Source: KBS50 sp042666615
GTDB lineage: Bacteria > Actinomycetota > Actinomycetes > Mycobacteriales > Micromonosporaceae
Reading direction: 5' to 3'
Assembly (NCBI RefSeq): GCF_042666615.1
Contig: NZ_JBHTDD010000001.1
Location: forward strand, 1-64,000
Length of the DNA: 64,000 bases
This document shows, one piece after another, positions 27,984 to 34,931 of this stretch. A program made the translations under genes and the position numbers. The notes beneath the pieces were generated by a model. It had not been told where the DNA came from. It saw nothing but the letters and a program-made list of their open reading frames with translations, and did not search any database. Every line of letters begins with the position of its first letter. Within the stretch, counting starts at the first letter, position 1.

Positions 27984-28841
27984 TCACCGGGAGGCAGCGA
28001 GGGCCGCGCGGACCAGGGCCACGATGTAATCCGGCCTGCGGTACAGGTCGCGGTCGGTGAAGTACCGCATGGTCCAACCCCTGGCGTCGAACCAGTTGGA
28101 CCTCTCCCGGTCGTACCGCAGGCGATCCCGGTCGAGATGTGACATCCCGTCGTACTCGACGCCCACCCGGCGCTCCTCATAGCCGAGGTCGATCCGATAG
28201 CGGCGGTTGCCCCAGTCGTCACAGACCCACACCTGAGGTTCCGGAGCCGGCAGCCGAGCGTCAATCAACACCAGTCGCAGTTGGCTCTCCTGCCGACACT
28301 CGGCCCGCCCGTCGGCCAGCGGTACGAGTTCACGAGCCTGCCTGACCCCCCGGAGTCCGCGATGCCGGTCCACCTCGGCGTGGAGCCCGTCGGGCGTCAC
28401 GAGGTCGCTTCTCAGCGCCGCGTCGAGGACCGGCAACGCGTCCAACCTACGCACTGTTCGGGCCAGGTCGACAGCGCACCGGGCTGGCGGAACGCACGGA
28501 ATGCCACGCACCATGACCGGCTCCGGCAGCGGCAGCACTCCGTGGTGGACGATCAGACCCGGCAGGCGGGGCCGCGAAACGTCGGGTGGAAGCTGGATGT
28601 GGACCGCGTCCTCGCGCAGCACCCCAAAACCGAACCGTCGGGCCGCGCTCAGCCCCGCCAGCACCGCCACCTCCGGCAGGCAGAGGAACAGGGCCCGCAG
28701 GTCAACCTCGTCATCAGGCATCCGATCGGCGTAGACCCCCCGACGGACGCGATACAGGTCGCCGCGCCCGACCCGCATCCGTACGGCCATTCGCCCGGCG
28801 GACTGTACTAGCTCCCGCCCGCGCCATAGTCCCCGATCCAT
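27984..28841 (-). CDS. DUF559 nuclease-fold protein with AbiEi-type N-terminal domain
   Basis: The 285-residue protein has an N-terminal wing-helix of the type IV toxin-antitoxin AbiEi kind (GDLYRVRRGVYADR at about 27-40). A middle domain with HIQLPPDVSRPRLPG follows. The C-terminal DUF559/Vsr-like nuclease fold has Glu185, Asp218 (YRIDLGYEE), Glu229-Tyr-Asp231 (VGVEYDGMSH) and a terminal RGWTMRYFTDRDL; these acidic residues match a PD-(D/E)xK-type centre. Such genes are common and often multicopy in actinobacteria, and their function is unknown: restriction, repair, toxin or mobile-element roles have all been considered. Here it stands alone, with inverted copies of the 68-bp repeat at 26 bp past its stop and 146 bp before its start, and with DnaA-box-like sites in its promoter region. 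ATG at 28841. Confidence 0.85.
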   Translation of the reverse strand: MDRGLWRGRELVQSAGRMAVRMRVGRGDLYRVRRGVYADRMPDDEVDLRALFLCLPEVAVLAGLSAARRFGFGVLREDAVHIQLPPDVSRPRLPGLIVHHGVLPLPEPVMVRGIPCVPPARCAVDLARTVRRLDALPVLDAALRSDLVTPDGLHAEVDRHRGLRGVRQARELVPLADGRAECRQESQLRLVLIDARLPAPEPQVWVCDDWGNRRYRIDLGYEERRVGVEYDGMSHLDRDRLRYDRERSNWFDARGWTMRYFTDRDLYRRPDYIVALVRAALAASR

Positions 28842-28895
28842 GGGTGTGTAGATTGCCAGCCGAGGGCAGACCGCCGGACGGTCAACGCGGTCGCC

Positions 28896-28923
28896 TGTGG
28901 ACTACCAGACCGGCTGTGGACAA
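28896..28923 (-). promoter_or_regulatory. Two DnaA-box-like sites upstream of the DUF559 gene
   Basis: TGTGGACTA at 28896 and TGTGGACAA at 28915 are 19 bases apart. The second is an exact reverse complement of TTGTCCACA, the actinobacterial DnaA box; the first differs at one position. They lie 55-82 bases upstream of the DUF559 start codon. Regulation by DnaA or a replication-linked role is possible but unproven. Confidence 0.4.
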
Positions 28924-28986
28924 CGCCCATCGCCACCCCTGATGTGCTATCGCATCGAAGCCCGCACACCACCCCAATCCCTCGTT

Positions 28987-29054
28987 GATCTTGCAGTTTA
29001 GGTTGCGGCAAAACGGGATCAGAGCCACTAATTGCCAACCAAACCCGCAAGATC
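28987..29054 (+). repeat. 68-bp palindromic repeat, copy B
   Basis: GATCTTGCAGTTTAGGTTG pairs imperfectly with its right arm, which ends GCAAGATC. It has the same orientation and length as copies D and E and shares AAAACGGG and GCCAACC blocks with them. It lies between two divergent genes, so it cannot be explained as a terminator. A G-quadruplex-type tract follows immediately. Confidence 0.8.
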
Positions 29055-29060
29055 GACAGA

Positions 29061-29087
29061 GGTGGGGGTGGGTGGGTGGGTGGGTGG
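29061..29087 (+). promoter_or_regulatory. G-quadruplex-type tract before the GAF regulator gene
   Basis: Four or more G-runs of three to five separated by single T bases form a canonical intramolecular G4 pattern on the coding strand. It ends 34 bases before the ATG of the regulator gene, so it would lie in the promoter or 5' leader. It is the G-rich flank of palindromic repeat copy B. Confidence 0.6.
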
Positions 29088-29121
29088 CAATCCAGCGTGA
29101 GCTGCGTCACGATGGTTGGTG

Positions 29122-30708
29122 ATGGCGGATCCCTGGCTGGCACTGGAGGTCGGCGCCGATCCGGTTGAGCGGATGGCGCGAATCGGAGCCGCCCACGAGG
29201 CGTTCCTGGCCGGCCGCTCAGCCGACGGCACCGCCGGCAGGGCCACCGATGGCGGCACCACCGACGGCATCATCCGCAGCGCCGACGGATCTCGTCCTGG
29301 CTCGGTCCGGCGCGCATCGATGTCACAAGCCTTCGAGGGCGCGCCCGACCACGCCGCCAACGGCGCGGTGGACAGCGGACGCGCTCCACAGCTTCGGGTA
29401 CGGGACGTGGTGGCGGCCTCGTGGCGCCGTTCGTTGGGTGCCCGACTCGACCCGGACACCACCGCCCCGATCGAGCTGACCGACGACTCACTGGCAGCGT
29501 ACCGGGCCGACCACCCGCTGGCCCGGGTGTTGCCGCTGGTCCGGGATCTGCTCGGCGGCGTCACCCAGGACGGCGCCCACCTGATGGCGGTCTGCGACGC
29601 GGCCGGCCGGCTGCTCTGGGTCGAGGGCCACCCCGCGGTGCGCCGGCAGGCCGAACGGATGAACTTCGTGCCGGGCGCCCGGTGGGACGAGGGCCACGCC
29701 GGCACCAACGCGCCGGGCACCGCGCTCGCCGAGGACCACAGTGTCCAGATCTTCGCCACCGAACACTTCAGCCGGCCGGTGCAGCGGTGGACCTGCGCCG
29801 CCGCCCCGATCCACGACCCGGCCACCGGCCGGCTGCTCGGCGCCCTGGACATCACCGGCGGCGACCACCTGGCCAACCCGCAGAGCCTCGCTCTGGTACG
29901 CGCCACCGCCCGGGCCGCCGAGGCGTACCTCGCCACGATCCGGCCCCCGGCTGGGAACTGGCCCTCCCCCGTTACCGGGACAGGATGGCTGGGCAGCGCG
30001 GACACCGGGCCCGAAGGGCCGACCGGGATGGGCGCCGGCGGACTGGTCCGCGCGCTCGGCCGGGACACCGCTCTGCTCAGCACCGGCGGGCGGCGGATCC
30101 GGCTCGGCCGCCGGCACAGTGAACTCGTGGTGCTGCTGCTCAGTCACCCGGAGGGTCGCACCGGTGAACAGCTCGGCCTCGACCTGTACGGCGACGGCCG
30201 GTGGACCCCGGTGACGCTGCGCGCCGAGCTGTCCCGGCTGCGCCGCAACCTCGGCCCGGCCCTGCTCGACTCCCGCCCGTACCGGTTGCGGCCCGGCCTG
30301 GACGCGGACTTCCTGGCCGTCACCCGGCTCCTCGACGCCGGCCGGGTGGCGACCGCCGTCGAGGCGTACCGCGGTCCGCTCCTGCCCGCCTCCGACGCAC
30401 CGGAAGTGGGCCGGCTGCGCCGGCTGGTCGACGGCCAACTGCGGGCGGCGGTGCTCGCCGGCGCGGACCCGGCGGCGCTGGCGGCGTGGGCGCGGGCACC
30501 GTGGGGCGAGACCGACCTGCGGGTGTGGGAGCGACTGGTGGCCGTGCTGCCGCTCGGATCGCCGCACCGACCACTGGCCGCCGACCGGGTGCGACAGCTC
30601 CGGATGGAGTACGGCCTGCCGGCCGACCCCGGGCGACAGTGGCCGCCGCGCCGGCCCCAGCGCGTCGTCGCCACCGATGCAACGTGGCTGCAACGTCCTC
30701 GTCACTAA
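29122..30708 (+). CDS. GAF-domain transcriptional regulator of the aldehyde dehydrogenase unit
   Basis: The product of about 528 residues opens like AcoR-type activators (VERMARIGAAHEAFLAGR). It has a GAF sensor (about 140-280, with RWDEGHAGTNAPGTALAED and ALDITGGDHLANPQSLAL) but no AAA+ sigma-54 ATPase. The C-terminus instead carries a winged-helix segment (GRRHSELVVLLLSHPEGRTG; LRAELSRLRRNLG, about 330-400), similar to the OmpR/SARP DNA-binding layout, and a helical tail. The ATG at 29122 is preferred; in-frame GTG and TTG codons 3 and 6 nt upstream are alternatives. The gene is followed by exaC 40 nt after its stop, and its last codons hold a direct repeat that may be the operator. It probably senses an aldehyde or alcohol and activates exaC; that is inference from order. 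Confidence 0.85.
   Translation: MADPWLALEVGADPVERMARIGAAHEAFLAGRSADGTAGRATDGGTTDGIIRSADGSRPGSVRRASMSQAFEGAPDHAANGAVDSGRAPQLRVRDVVAASWRRSLGARLDPDTTAPIELTDDSLAAYRADHPLARVLPLVRDLLGGVTQDGAHLMAVCDAAGRLLWVEGHPAVRRQAERMNFVPGARWDEGHAGTNAPGTALAEDHSVQIFATEHFSRPVQRWTCAAAPIHDPATGRLLGALDITGGDHLANPQSLALVRATARAAEAYLATIRPPAGNWPSPVTGTGWLGSADTGPEGPTGMGAGGLVRALGRDTALLSTGGRRIRLGRRHSELVVLLLSHPEGRTGEQLGLDLYGDGRWTPVTLRAELSRLRRNLGPALLDSRPYRLRPGLDADFLAVTRLLDAGRVATAVEAYRGPLLPASDAPEVGRLRRLVDGQLRAAVLAGADPAALAAWARAPWGETDLRVWERLVAVLPLGSPHRPLAADRVRQLRMEYGLPADPGRQWPPRRPQRVVATDATWLQRPRH
30678..30696 (+). promoter_or_regulatory. Direct repeat TGCAACGT upstream of exaC
   Basis: Two identical 8-mers start at 30678 and 30689, exactly 11 bases apart, about one helical turn. 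They lie inside the last codons of the regulator gene and 53 bases before the exaC ATG. A partial third copy (CTAACGT) follows at 30705. The layout fits a tandem activator site. Confidence 0.45.
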
Positions 30709-30748
30709 CGTCGCCGGGACACGCATCCTGCGACGATGGAGGACCGGC

Positions 30749-32272
30749 ATGACCCGATACGCGGCGCCGGGCACCGAGGGTGCCCCCGTTTCCTACCAGT
30801 CCCGGTACGACCACTGGATCGGCGGCGAGTACGTCGCCCCGGCCGGCGGCCGGTACTTCGAGAACCCCACCCCGGTGACCGGGCAGCCGTTCACCGAGAT
30901 CGCCCGTGGCACCGCGGACGACGTCGAACGCGCGTTGGACGCGGCACACGGCGCCGCCGACGCGTGGGGCCGAACCCCCGTGGCCGAGCGTGCCCTCCTG
31001 CTCAACCGGATCGCCGACCGGATGGAGGCCAACCTGGAGGCTCTCGCCGTCGCCGAAACGTGGGAGAACGGCAAGCCGGTACGGGAGACACTGGCGGCCG
31101 ATATCCCGCTGGCCATCGACCACTTCCGGTACTTCGCCGGGGCGATCCGGGCGCAGGAGGGCGGCCTCGCGGAACTGGACGACGACACCGTGGCGTACCA
31201 CTTCCACGAACCGCTCGGCGTGGTCGGTCAGATCATCCCGTGGAACTTCCCCATCCTCATGGCCACCTGGAAGCTGGCCCCCGCCCTGGCCGCCGGTAAC
31301 GCCGTGGTGCTCAAGCCGGCCGAGCAGACCCCCGCCTCGATCCACCTGTGGCTCAGCCTGGTCGCCGACCTGCTGCCGCCCGGCGTACTGAACATCGTCA
31401 ACGGGTTCGGGGTGGAGGCGGGCAAGCCACTCGCGGCGAGCCCACGGGTGGCGAAGGTGGCGTTCACCGGCGAGACCACCACCGGGCGGCTGATCATGCA
31501 GTACGCCAGCGAGAACATCAAGCCGGTCACCCTGGAACTGGGCGGTAAGAGCCCCAACCTGTTCTTCGACGACGTGAGCGTGGCCCGGGACGACTTCTAC
31601 GACAAGGCGCTCGAAGGCTTCACGATGTTCGCCCTGAACCAGGGCGAGGTGTGCACCTGCCCGTCCCGGGCACTGGTCCAGCAGGGCCACTACGCGGATT
31701 TCCTGGCCGACGCGGTGACCCGGACCGAGGCGATCAAGCAGGGACACCCGCTGGACACCGAGACGATGGTCGGCGCGCAGGCGTCCAACGACCAGCTCGA
31801 GAAAATTTTGTCCTATCTGGACATCGGGCGGCAGGAGGGCGCGAAGGTGCTCACCGGTGGCGAGCGCGCCGACCTCGGCGGGGAGCTTTCCGGCGGCTGG
31901 TACGTGCGGCCCACGATCTTCGAGGGCGACAACTCGATGCGGGTCTTCCAGGAGGAGATCTTCGGACCGGTGGTGTCCGTGGCCTCGTTCAACGACCTCG
32001 CCGACGCCGTCAAGGTCGCCAACGACACGCTGTACGGCCTCGGCGCCGGCGTGTGGACCCGGGACATGAACACCGCGTACCGGGCCGGCCGCGCCATCCA
32101 GGCCGGTCGGGTGTGGACGAACTGCTACCACGCGTACCCGGCGCACGCGGCGTTCGGCGGCTACAAGCAGTCCGGCATCGGCCGGGAGAACCACCGGATG
32201 ATGCTCGACCACTACCAGCAGACGAAGAACCTGCTGGTCAGTTACTCCCCCAAGAAGCTCGGCCTGTTCTGA
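30749..32272 (+). CDS. exaC: NAD-dependent acetaldehyde/aldehyde dehydrogenase
   Basis: This 507-residue enzyme of the ExaC/AldB (acetaldehyde dehydrogenase II) branch has IIPWNFPILMATWKLAPAL, catalytic Glu263 (LELGGKSPN) and nucleophile Cys302 in NQGEVCTCPSRAL, the characteristic double-cysteine site of this group. It also has EEIFGPVVSV and GGYKQSGIGRENH. It oxidises short aldehydes such as acetaldehyde to acids in ethanol or amine catabolism. The ATG at 30749 has GGAGG 6 nt upstream. It is immediately followed, with a 1-base overlap, by a DUF779 gene, a pairing well known for this enzyme group. The upstream GAF regulator is the probable activator. Confidence 0.93.
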   Translation: MTRYAAPGTEGAPVSYQSRYDHWIGGEYVAPAGGRYFENPTPVTGQPFTEIARGTADDVERALDAAHGAADAWGRTPVAERALLLNRIADRMEANLEALAVAETWENGKPVRETLAADIPLAIDHFRYFAGAIRAQEGGLAELDDDTVAYHFHEPLGVVGQIIPWNFPILMATWKLAPALAAGNAVVLKPAEQTPASIHLWLSLVADLLPPGVLNIVNGFGVEAGKPLAASPRVAKVAFTGETTTGRLIMQYASENIKPVTLELGGKSPNLFFDDVSVARDDFYDKALEGFTMFALNQGEVCTCPSRALVQQGHYADFLADAVTRTEAIKQGHPLDTETMVGAQASNDQLEKILSYLDIGRQEGAKVLTGGERADLGGELSGGWYVRPTIFEGDNSMRVFQEEIFGPVVSVASFNDLADAVKVANDTLYGLGAGVWTRDMNTAYRAGRAIQAGRVWTNCYHAYPAHAAFGGYKQSGIGRENHRMMLDHYQQTKNLLVSYSPKKLGLF

Positions 32273-32646
32273 TGGCCGGCGTCCCCACCACCGACGGCTC
32301 GCCCGTCACCGTGACGCCTGCGGCAGCAGACCTCATCCGGTCGCTGCGGGCGGCCCACGGGCCGTTGATGTTCCACCAGTCCGGTGGCTGCTGCGACGGC
32401 AGCGCCCCGATGTGCTACCCGGCGGGCGAGTTCCGCACCGGCGCGTCGGACGTACTGCTGGCCTCGCTCGTCGTGGACGACGTGCCGGAACGGGTGGAGT
32501 TCTGGATGTCGGCCGCGCAGTGGGAACGATGGCGGCACACCACGCTGACCGTCGACGTGGTGCCCGGCCGAGGCAGCGGCTTCTCGCTGGAGGCCCCCGA
32601 GGGCGTCCGGTTCCTGATCCGCTCCCGGGTGCTCGGCAATCGGTAA
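32272..32646 (+). CDS. DUF779 domain protein
   Basis: This 124-residue protein has the family core VTVTPAAADLIRSLRAAHGPL and the cysteine-rich segment HQSGGCCDGSAPMCYP (Cys40, Cys41, Cys48), which may bind metal. DUF779 proteins are encoded next to acetaldehyde dehydrogenases in many bacteria; the function is unknown, perhaps enzyme maturation or aldehyde handling. The ATG overlaps the exaC stop codon by one base (TGATG), so translation is coupled. A perfect hairpin just after its stop closes the operon. Confidence 0.88.
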   Translation: MAGVPTTDGSPVTVTPAAADLIRSLRAAHGPLMFHQSGGCCDGSAPMCYPAGEFRTGASDVLLASLVVDDVPERVEFWMSAAQWERWRHTTLTVDVVPGRGSGFSLEAPEGVRFLIRSRVLGNR

Positions 32647-32653
32647 CCGGGCT

Positions 32654-32681
32654 GCGACCGGGTCTTCAATGACCCGGTCGC
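32654..32681. terminator. Hairpin terminator after the exaC-DUF779 unit
   Basis: A perfect 11-bp stem (32654-32664 with 32671-32681) with loop TTCAAT lies between the convergent stops of the DUF779 gene and the hypothetical gene at 32689. Confidence 0.8.
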
Positions 32682-32688
32682 GTCCTGG

Positions 32689-33078
32689 TCATCCGGCCGG
32701 CGCGCGATCGGCGTCGTCGAGCAGCGCCTGCAACCGGTCCCGGCAGCGCAGCAGGAGGCCGGAGATCTCGTCGAACGTCGTCGCGTCGACCTGGCTGCCG
32801 TCGAACCACATTGCGCGTACGGCCGACTGCCCCTGCAACAGGTAGGACCCCGCGGTCTCGACCAACCCGACGAACTCGGCACGCCGCTGCGGCGGCGCGA
32901 ACTGGACGGACCCGCGCGCCGCTCGCAACGGCTCCCCGGGCGACGGTGAGGTAAAGAGCCCCGCGGGGTCACCGCCCGCCTGATCGGCCCCGATACACGC
33001 CAGCAGGTACTCCAGCTCGGTCGAGGCCAGCGTGAGTCTGCCGACCGCCAGGACCGTTTCGTTGGTCAAGCGCCGCAC
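32689..33078 (-). CDS. Hypothetical protein, helical, 129 residues
   Basis: I do not recognise a family. The sequence is mostly predicted helix: LTNETVLAVGRLTLASTELEYLLACIG at the start and FDEISGLLLRCRDRLQALLDDAD at the end, with Gln/Arg-rich turns between. There is no signal peptide, membrane span or obvious catalytic motif. GTG at 33078. It follows the DUF3499 gene on the same strand with a 40-bp gap and may share its transcript. Coding is supported by regular helix periodicity and a terminator just after the stop. Confidence 0.65.
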   Translation of the reverse strand: MRRLTNETVLAVGRLTLASTELEYLLACIGADQAGGDPAGLFTSPSPGEPLRAARGSVQFAPPQRRAEFVGLVETAGSYLLQGQSAVRAMWFDGSQVDATTFDEISGLLLRCRDRLQALLDDADRAPAG

Positions 33079-33118
33079 CGGTCACACGGTAGCGGACCCG
33101 GCGCCTCGCGGTCGCGGG

Positions 33119-33487
33119 TCAGGGCCGGGGCGGGATGACCCGGAGGTGGCCGCGCCGGCCGGTGTGCGGCTCGGTCGGCCGGTCCAGGTCGACCTCGTCG
33201 GCGCGGGGCGGCGCGGGGCGGGCCGCCTCGCGTACCGCCTCGGCGAGCGCCACCAGGTCGTCCGTGGTGGGTGGTGGCGGCTCGAACTTGCCCTCGTGCC
33301 GGACCACATCCCAGCCGCGTGGCGCGGTCAGGCTGCGGGCGTGCTGCTCACACAGGTCGTACGTGTGCGGCTCGGCGAACGCGGCAAGCGGTCCCACCAC
33401 GGCGGTCGATTCGTTGTAGACATAGGTCAACGTGGCGACGGCTTGTCGGGGGCAGCCGTTGCGGGAGCAACGCCGTGGTGACCTCAC
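33119..33487 (-). CDS. DUF3499 family protein (Rv3258c-like)
   Basis: This 122-residue protein carries the DUF3499 pattern: SPRRCSRNGCPRQAVATLTY, then TYDLCEQHARSLTAPRGWDV. Cys7, Cys12, Cys46 and His49 would make a zinc knuckle. The C-terminal half is acidic and Pro-rich. The family is confined to actinobacteria and is always close to manB, metallopeptidase and whiB2 genes; the function is unknown. GTG at 33487. It is divergent from the metallopeptidase gene, with a 406-bp region between them, matching Rv3258c-Rv3259. Confidence 0.88.
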   Translation of the reverse strand: MRSPRRCSRNGCPRQAVATLTYVYNESTAVVGPLAAFAEPHTYDLCEQHARSLTAPRGWDVVRHEGKFEPPPPTTDDLVALAEAVREAARPAPPRADEVDLDRPTEPHTGRRGHLRVIPPRP

Positions 33488-33893
33488 GGCGGCACGGTAT
33501 CTCTCTTACCGCGTTCCGCGCGACGGTTGCCGATCCGACACGCCGACCGTAGTGATCACAATCTGGGCGCGCCGCAGGCAGCGGGCGAAGCGGCGCTGGA
33601 AATAGTGGTACGCGCGGTGGTCGCGCCTCGCGCCCCGTACGACGGCCTGCTTCGCGCACGGGGGCTGGCGCTGGCCGGCACCGTGACGGGCCGGTCAGCG
33701 GGGCAGATCGAGCGCATAGTGTCTGCTTATCGGCCAGATCGCCCAACCCACGCAGCCATCGCCAAGAAGCACAGGCCGGCAGCGCCGGCGCGCCGGAACG
33801 TGCCGATCCCGGGACACGACCGGGCACCGACGGCATGGCGCGGCCGGACGGGACTACCCTTCTCGCGTGGGAACCCCGCACCAGGGAGCGCAG
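33488..33893. other. 406-bp divergent intergenic region without a convincing gene
   Basis: This region separates the DUF3499 gene from the metallopeptidase gene and should hold both promoters. Frames of up to 70 codons occur on the minus strand, one with a short hydrophobic patch, but none has a Shine-Dalgarno sequence or recognisable homology. No strong repeat or hairpin is visible. Confidence 0.5.
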
Positions 33894-34343
33894 ATGACCA
33901 GTCCAGACCACCGCCGACCGGGCACCGGTCGGCGGGCACACCGCGACCGCCGGGGTCGCGGACTGCGTGGTCGGCTGGTGCCGGCGACGGTGCCGCTGGC
34001 CCGCACCAAGGCCGAGGTCTTCGACGACCTGGTCCTCGACACGGTCGAGACGCTGGAGCGGCGGCTCGCGAAGGAGCTGTCCGGGGTCGAGTTCGCGGTG
34101 GAGGACGTTCCGCCGGAACTCAACGTTTACGACACCGACGTGCTGGAGGATGGCGAGGTGCCACTGGCCCGGTTGTTACCGGGCCGCCCCGGCCGCCAGG
34201 AGATGCCGCCCCGGATCGTCCTCTACCGCCGTCCCTTGGAATTCCGCGCCATGGACAACGAGGACCTCGCCGACCTCGTCCACGATGTGATCATCGAACA
34301 GGTGGCCAACCTGCTGGGCATGGATCCCGACGAACTGGCCTGA
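33894..34343 (+). CDS. Metallopeptidase family protein (zincin-like, Rv3259-like)
   Basis: The 149-residue protein has a basic Arg-rich N-terminus (about 35 residues) and a zincin-like domain with FDDLVLDTVETLERR and the active-site region LVHDVIIEQVANLLGMDPDEL. In bacterial relatives this region is a HExxH zinc site; here the order is HDVIIEQ, so the second His is missing. This degenerate form appears usual in actinobacterial members, as far as I recall. It may be structural rather than proteolytic. The ATG at 33894 has GGGAG 6 nt upstream and is preferred over a GTG at 33867. It is convergent with whiB2, 33 bp away. Confidence 0.82.
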   Translation: MTSPDHRRPGTGRRAHRDRRGRGLRGRLVPATVPLARTKAEVFDDLVLDTVETLERRLAKELSGVEFAVEDVPPELNVYDTDVLEDGEVPLARLLPGRPGRQEMPPRIVLYRRPLEFRAMDNEDLADLVHDVIIEQVANLLGMDPDELA

Positions 34344-34376
34344 CTCGACCGTCTGGTCACGCCACCCGCTGTCCGG

Positions 34377-34634
34377 TCACGCCACCCGTCGCTTCAGCTT
34401 GCGGCGTTCTCGTTCGGACAGGCCCCCCCAGATTCCGAACCGTTCGTCGTGCCCGAGCGCGTACTCCAGGCACTCGGTCTTGACCTCGCAGCGGGAACAG
34501 ATGCGCTTTGCCTCGCGGGTCGAGCCGCCCTTCTCGGGAAAGAACGCCTCGGGGTCGGTTTGCGAGCACAGTGCCCGCTCCTGCCACTCCGGTGCGTTTC
34601 CGAGCAGGTCGGCCACCTCGAGTCGGCCGTCCAT
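34377..34634 (-). CDS. whiB2: WhiB-family iron-sulfur regulator (WhiB2/WhmD-like)
   Basis: This 85-residue protein has the four [4Fe-4S] cysteines Cys23, Cys46, Cys49 and Cys55, the GIWGG turn (67-71) that contacts sigma factor A and a basic C-terminal tail (ERERRKLKRRVA) for DNA binding. The position between the metallopeptidase and F420 genes matches WhiB2 (Rv3260c), essential for septation in mycobacteria and equivalent to sporulation WhiB in streptomycetes. ATG at 34634 with an excellent AAAGGAGG 7 nt upstream, one of the best Shine-Dalgarno sequences in the window. The 297-bp upstream region contains a perfect 16-bp palindrome that may be an operator. Confidence 0.93.
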   Translation of the reverse strand: MDGRLEVADLLGNAPEWQERALCSQTDPEAFFPEKGGSTREAKRICSRCEVKTECLEYALGHDERFGIWGGLSERERRKLKRRVA

Positions 34635-34747
34635 GCAGATGCCTCCTTTTCGTGCGACGACCGCAGCCGCCGCAACCCCCCACGCGGAAGGCGTATGTGT
34701 CCGTCCGTCCCGGTTTATCCCGCTCCGTCCGAACGACCCCTCCGAAA

Positions 34748-34763
34748 ATTACACGCGTGTAAT
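34748..34763. promoter_or_regulatory. Perfect 16-bp palindrome upstream of whiB2
   Basis: ATTACACGCGTGTAAT reads identically on both strands. It lies 114-129 bases upstream of the whiB2 start, within an AT-richer patch. The symmetry and size fit the operator of a dimeric regulator (GntR, TetR or LacI type). I cannot assign the protein. Confidence 0.65.
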
Positions 34764-34931
34764 GCGTGCGCCGTCAAGCGGAACCTGCTAGGCGAGAAAC
34801 TCCTCCGGCGCGTCTGGAACGACTCGCGGAAACCCGTCCCGCCTCGCACCGCCTATCTGTCGGGGACCGCCGCGAGTAACGCCCGCCCGGCGAGTTGAGT
34901 CGGAAATCGGCGTGGCGTTCGGCGTGTCGGA

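Noticed and set aside
34355..34388. 14-base direct repeat GGTCACGCCACCCG at the whiB2 stop
   Set aside because: It merely duplicates the last whiB2 codons into the short gap with the metallopeptidase gene; it has no symmetry or other signal.
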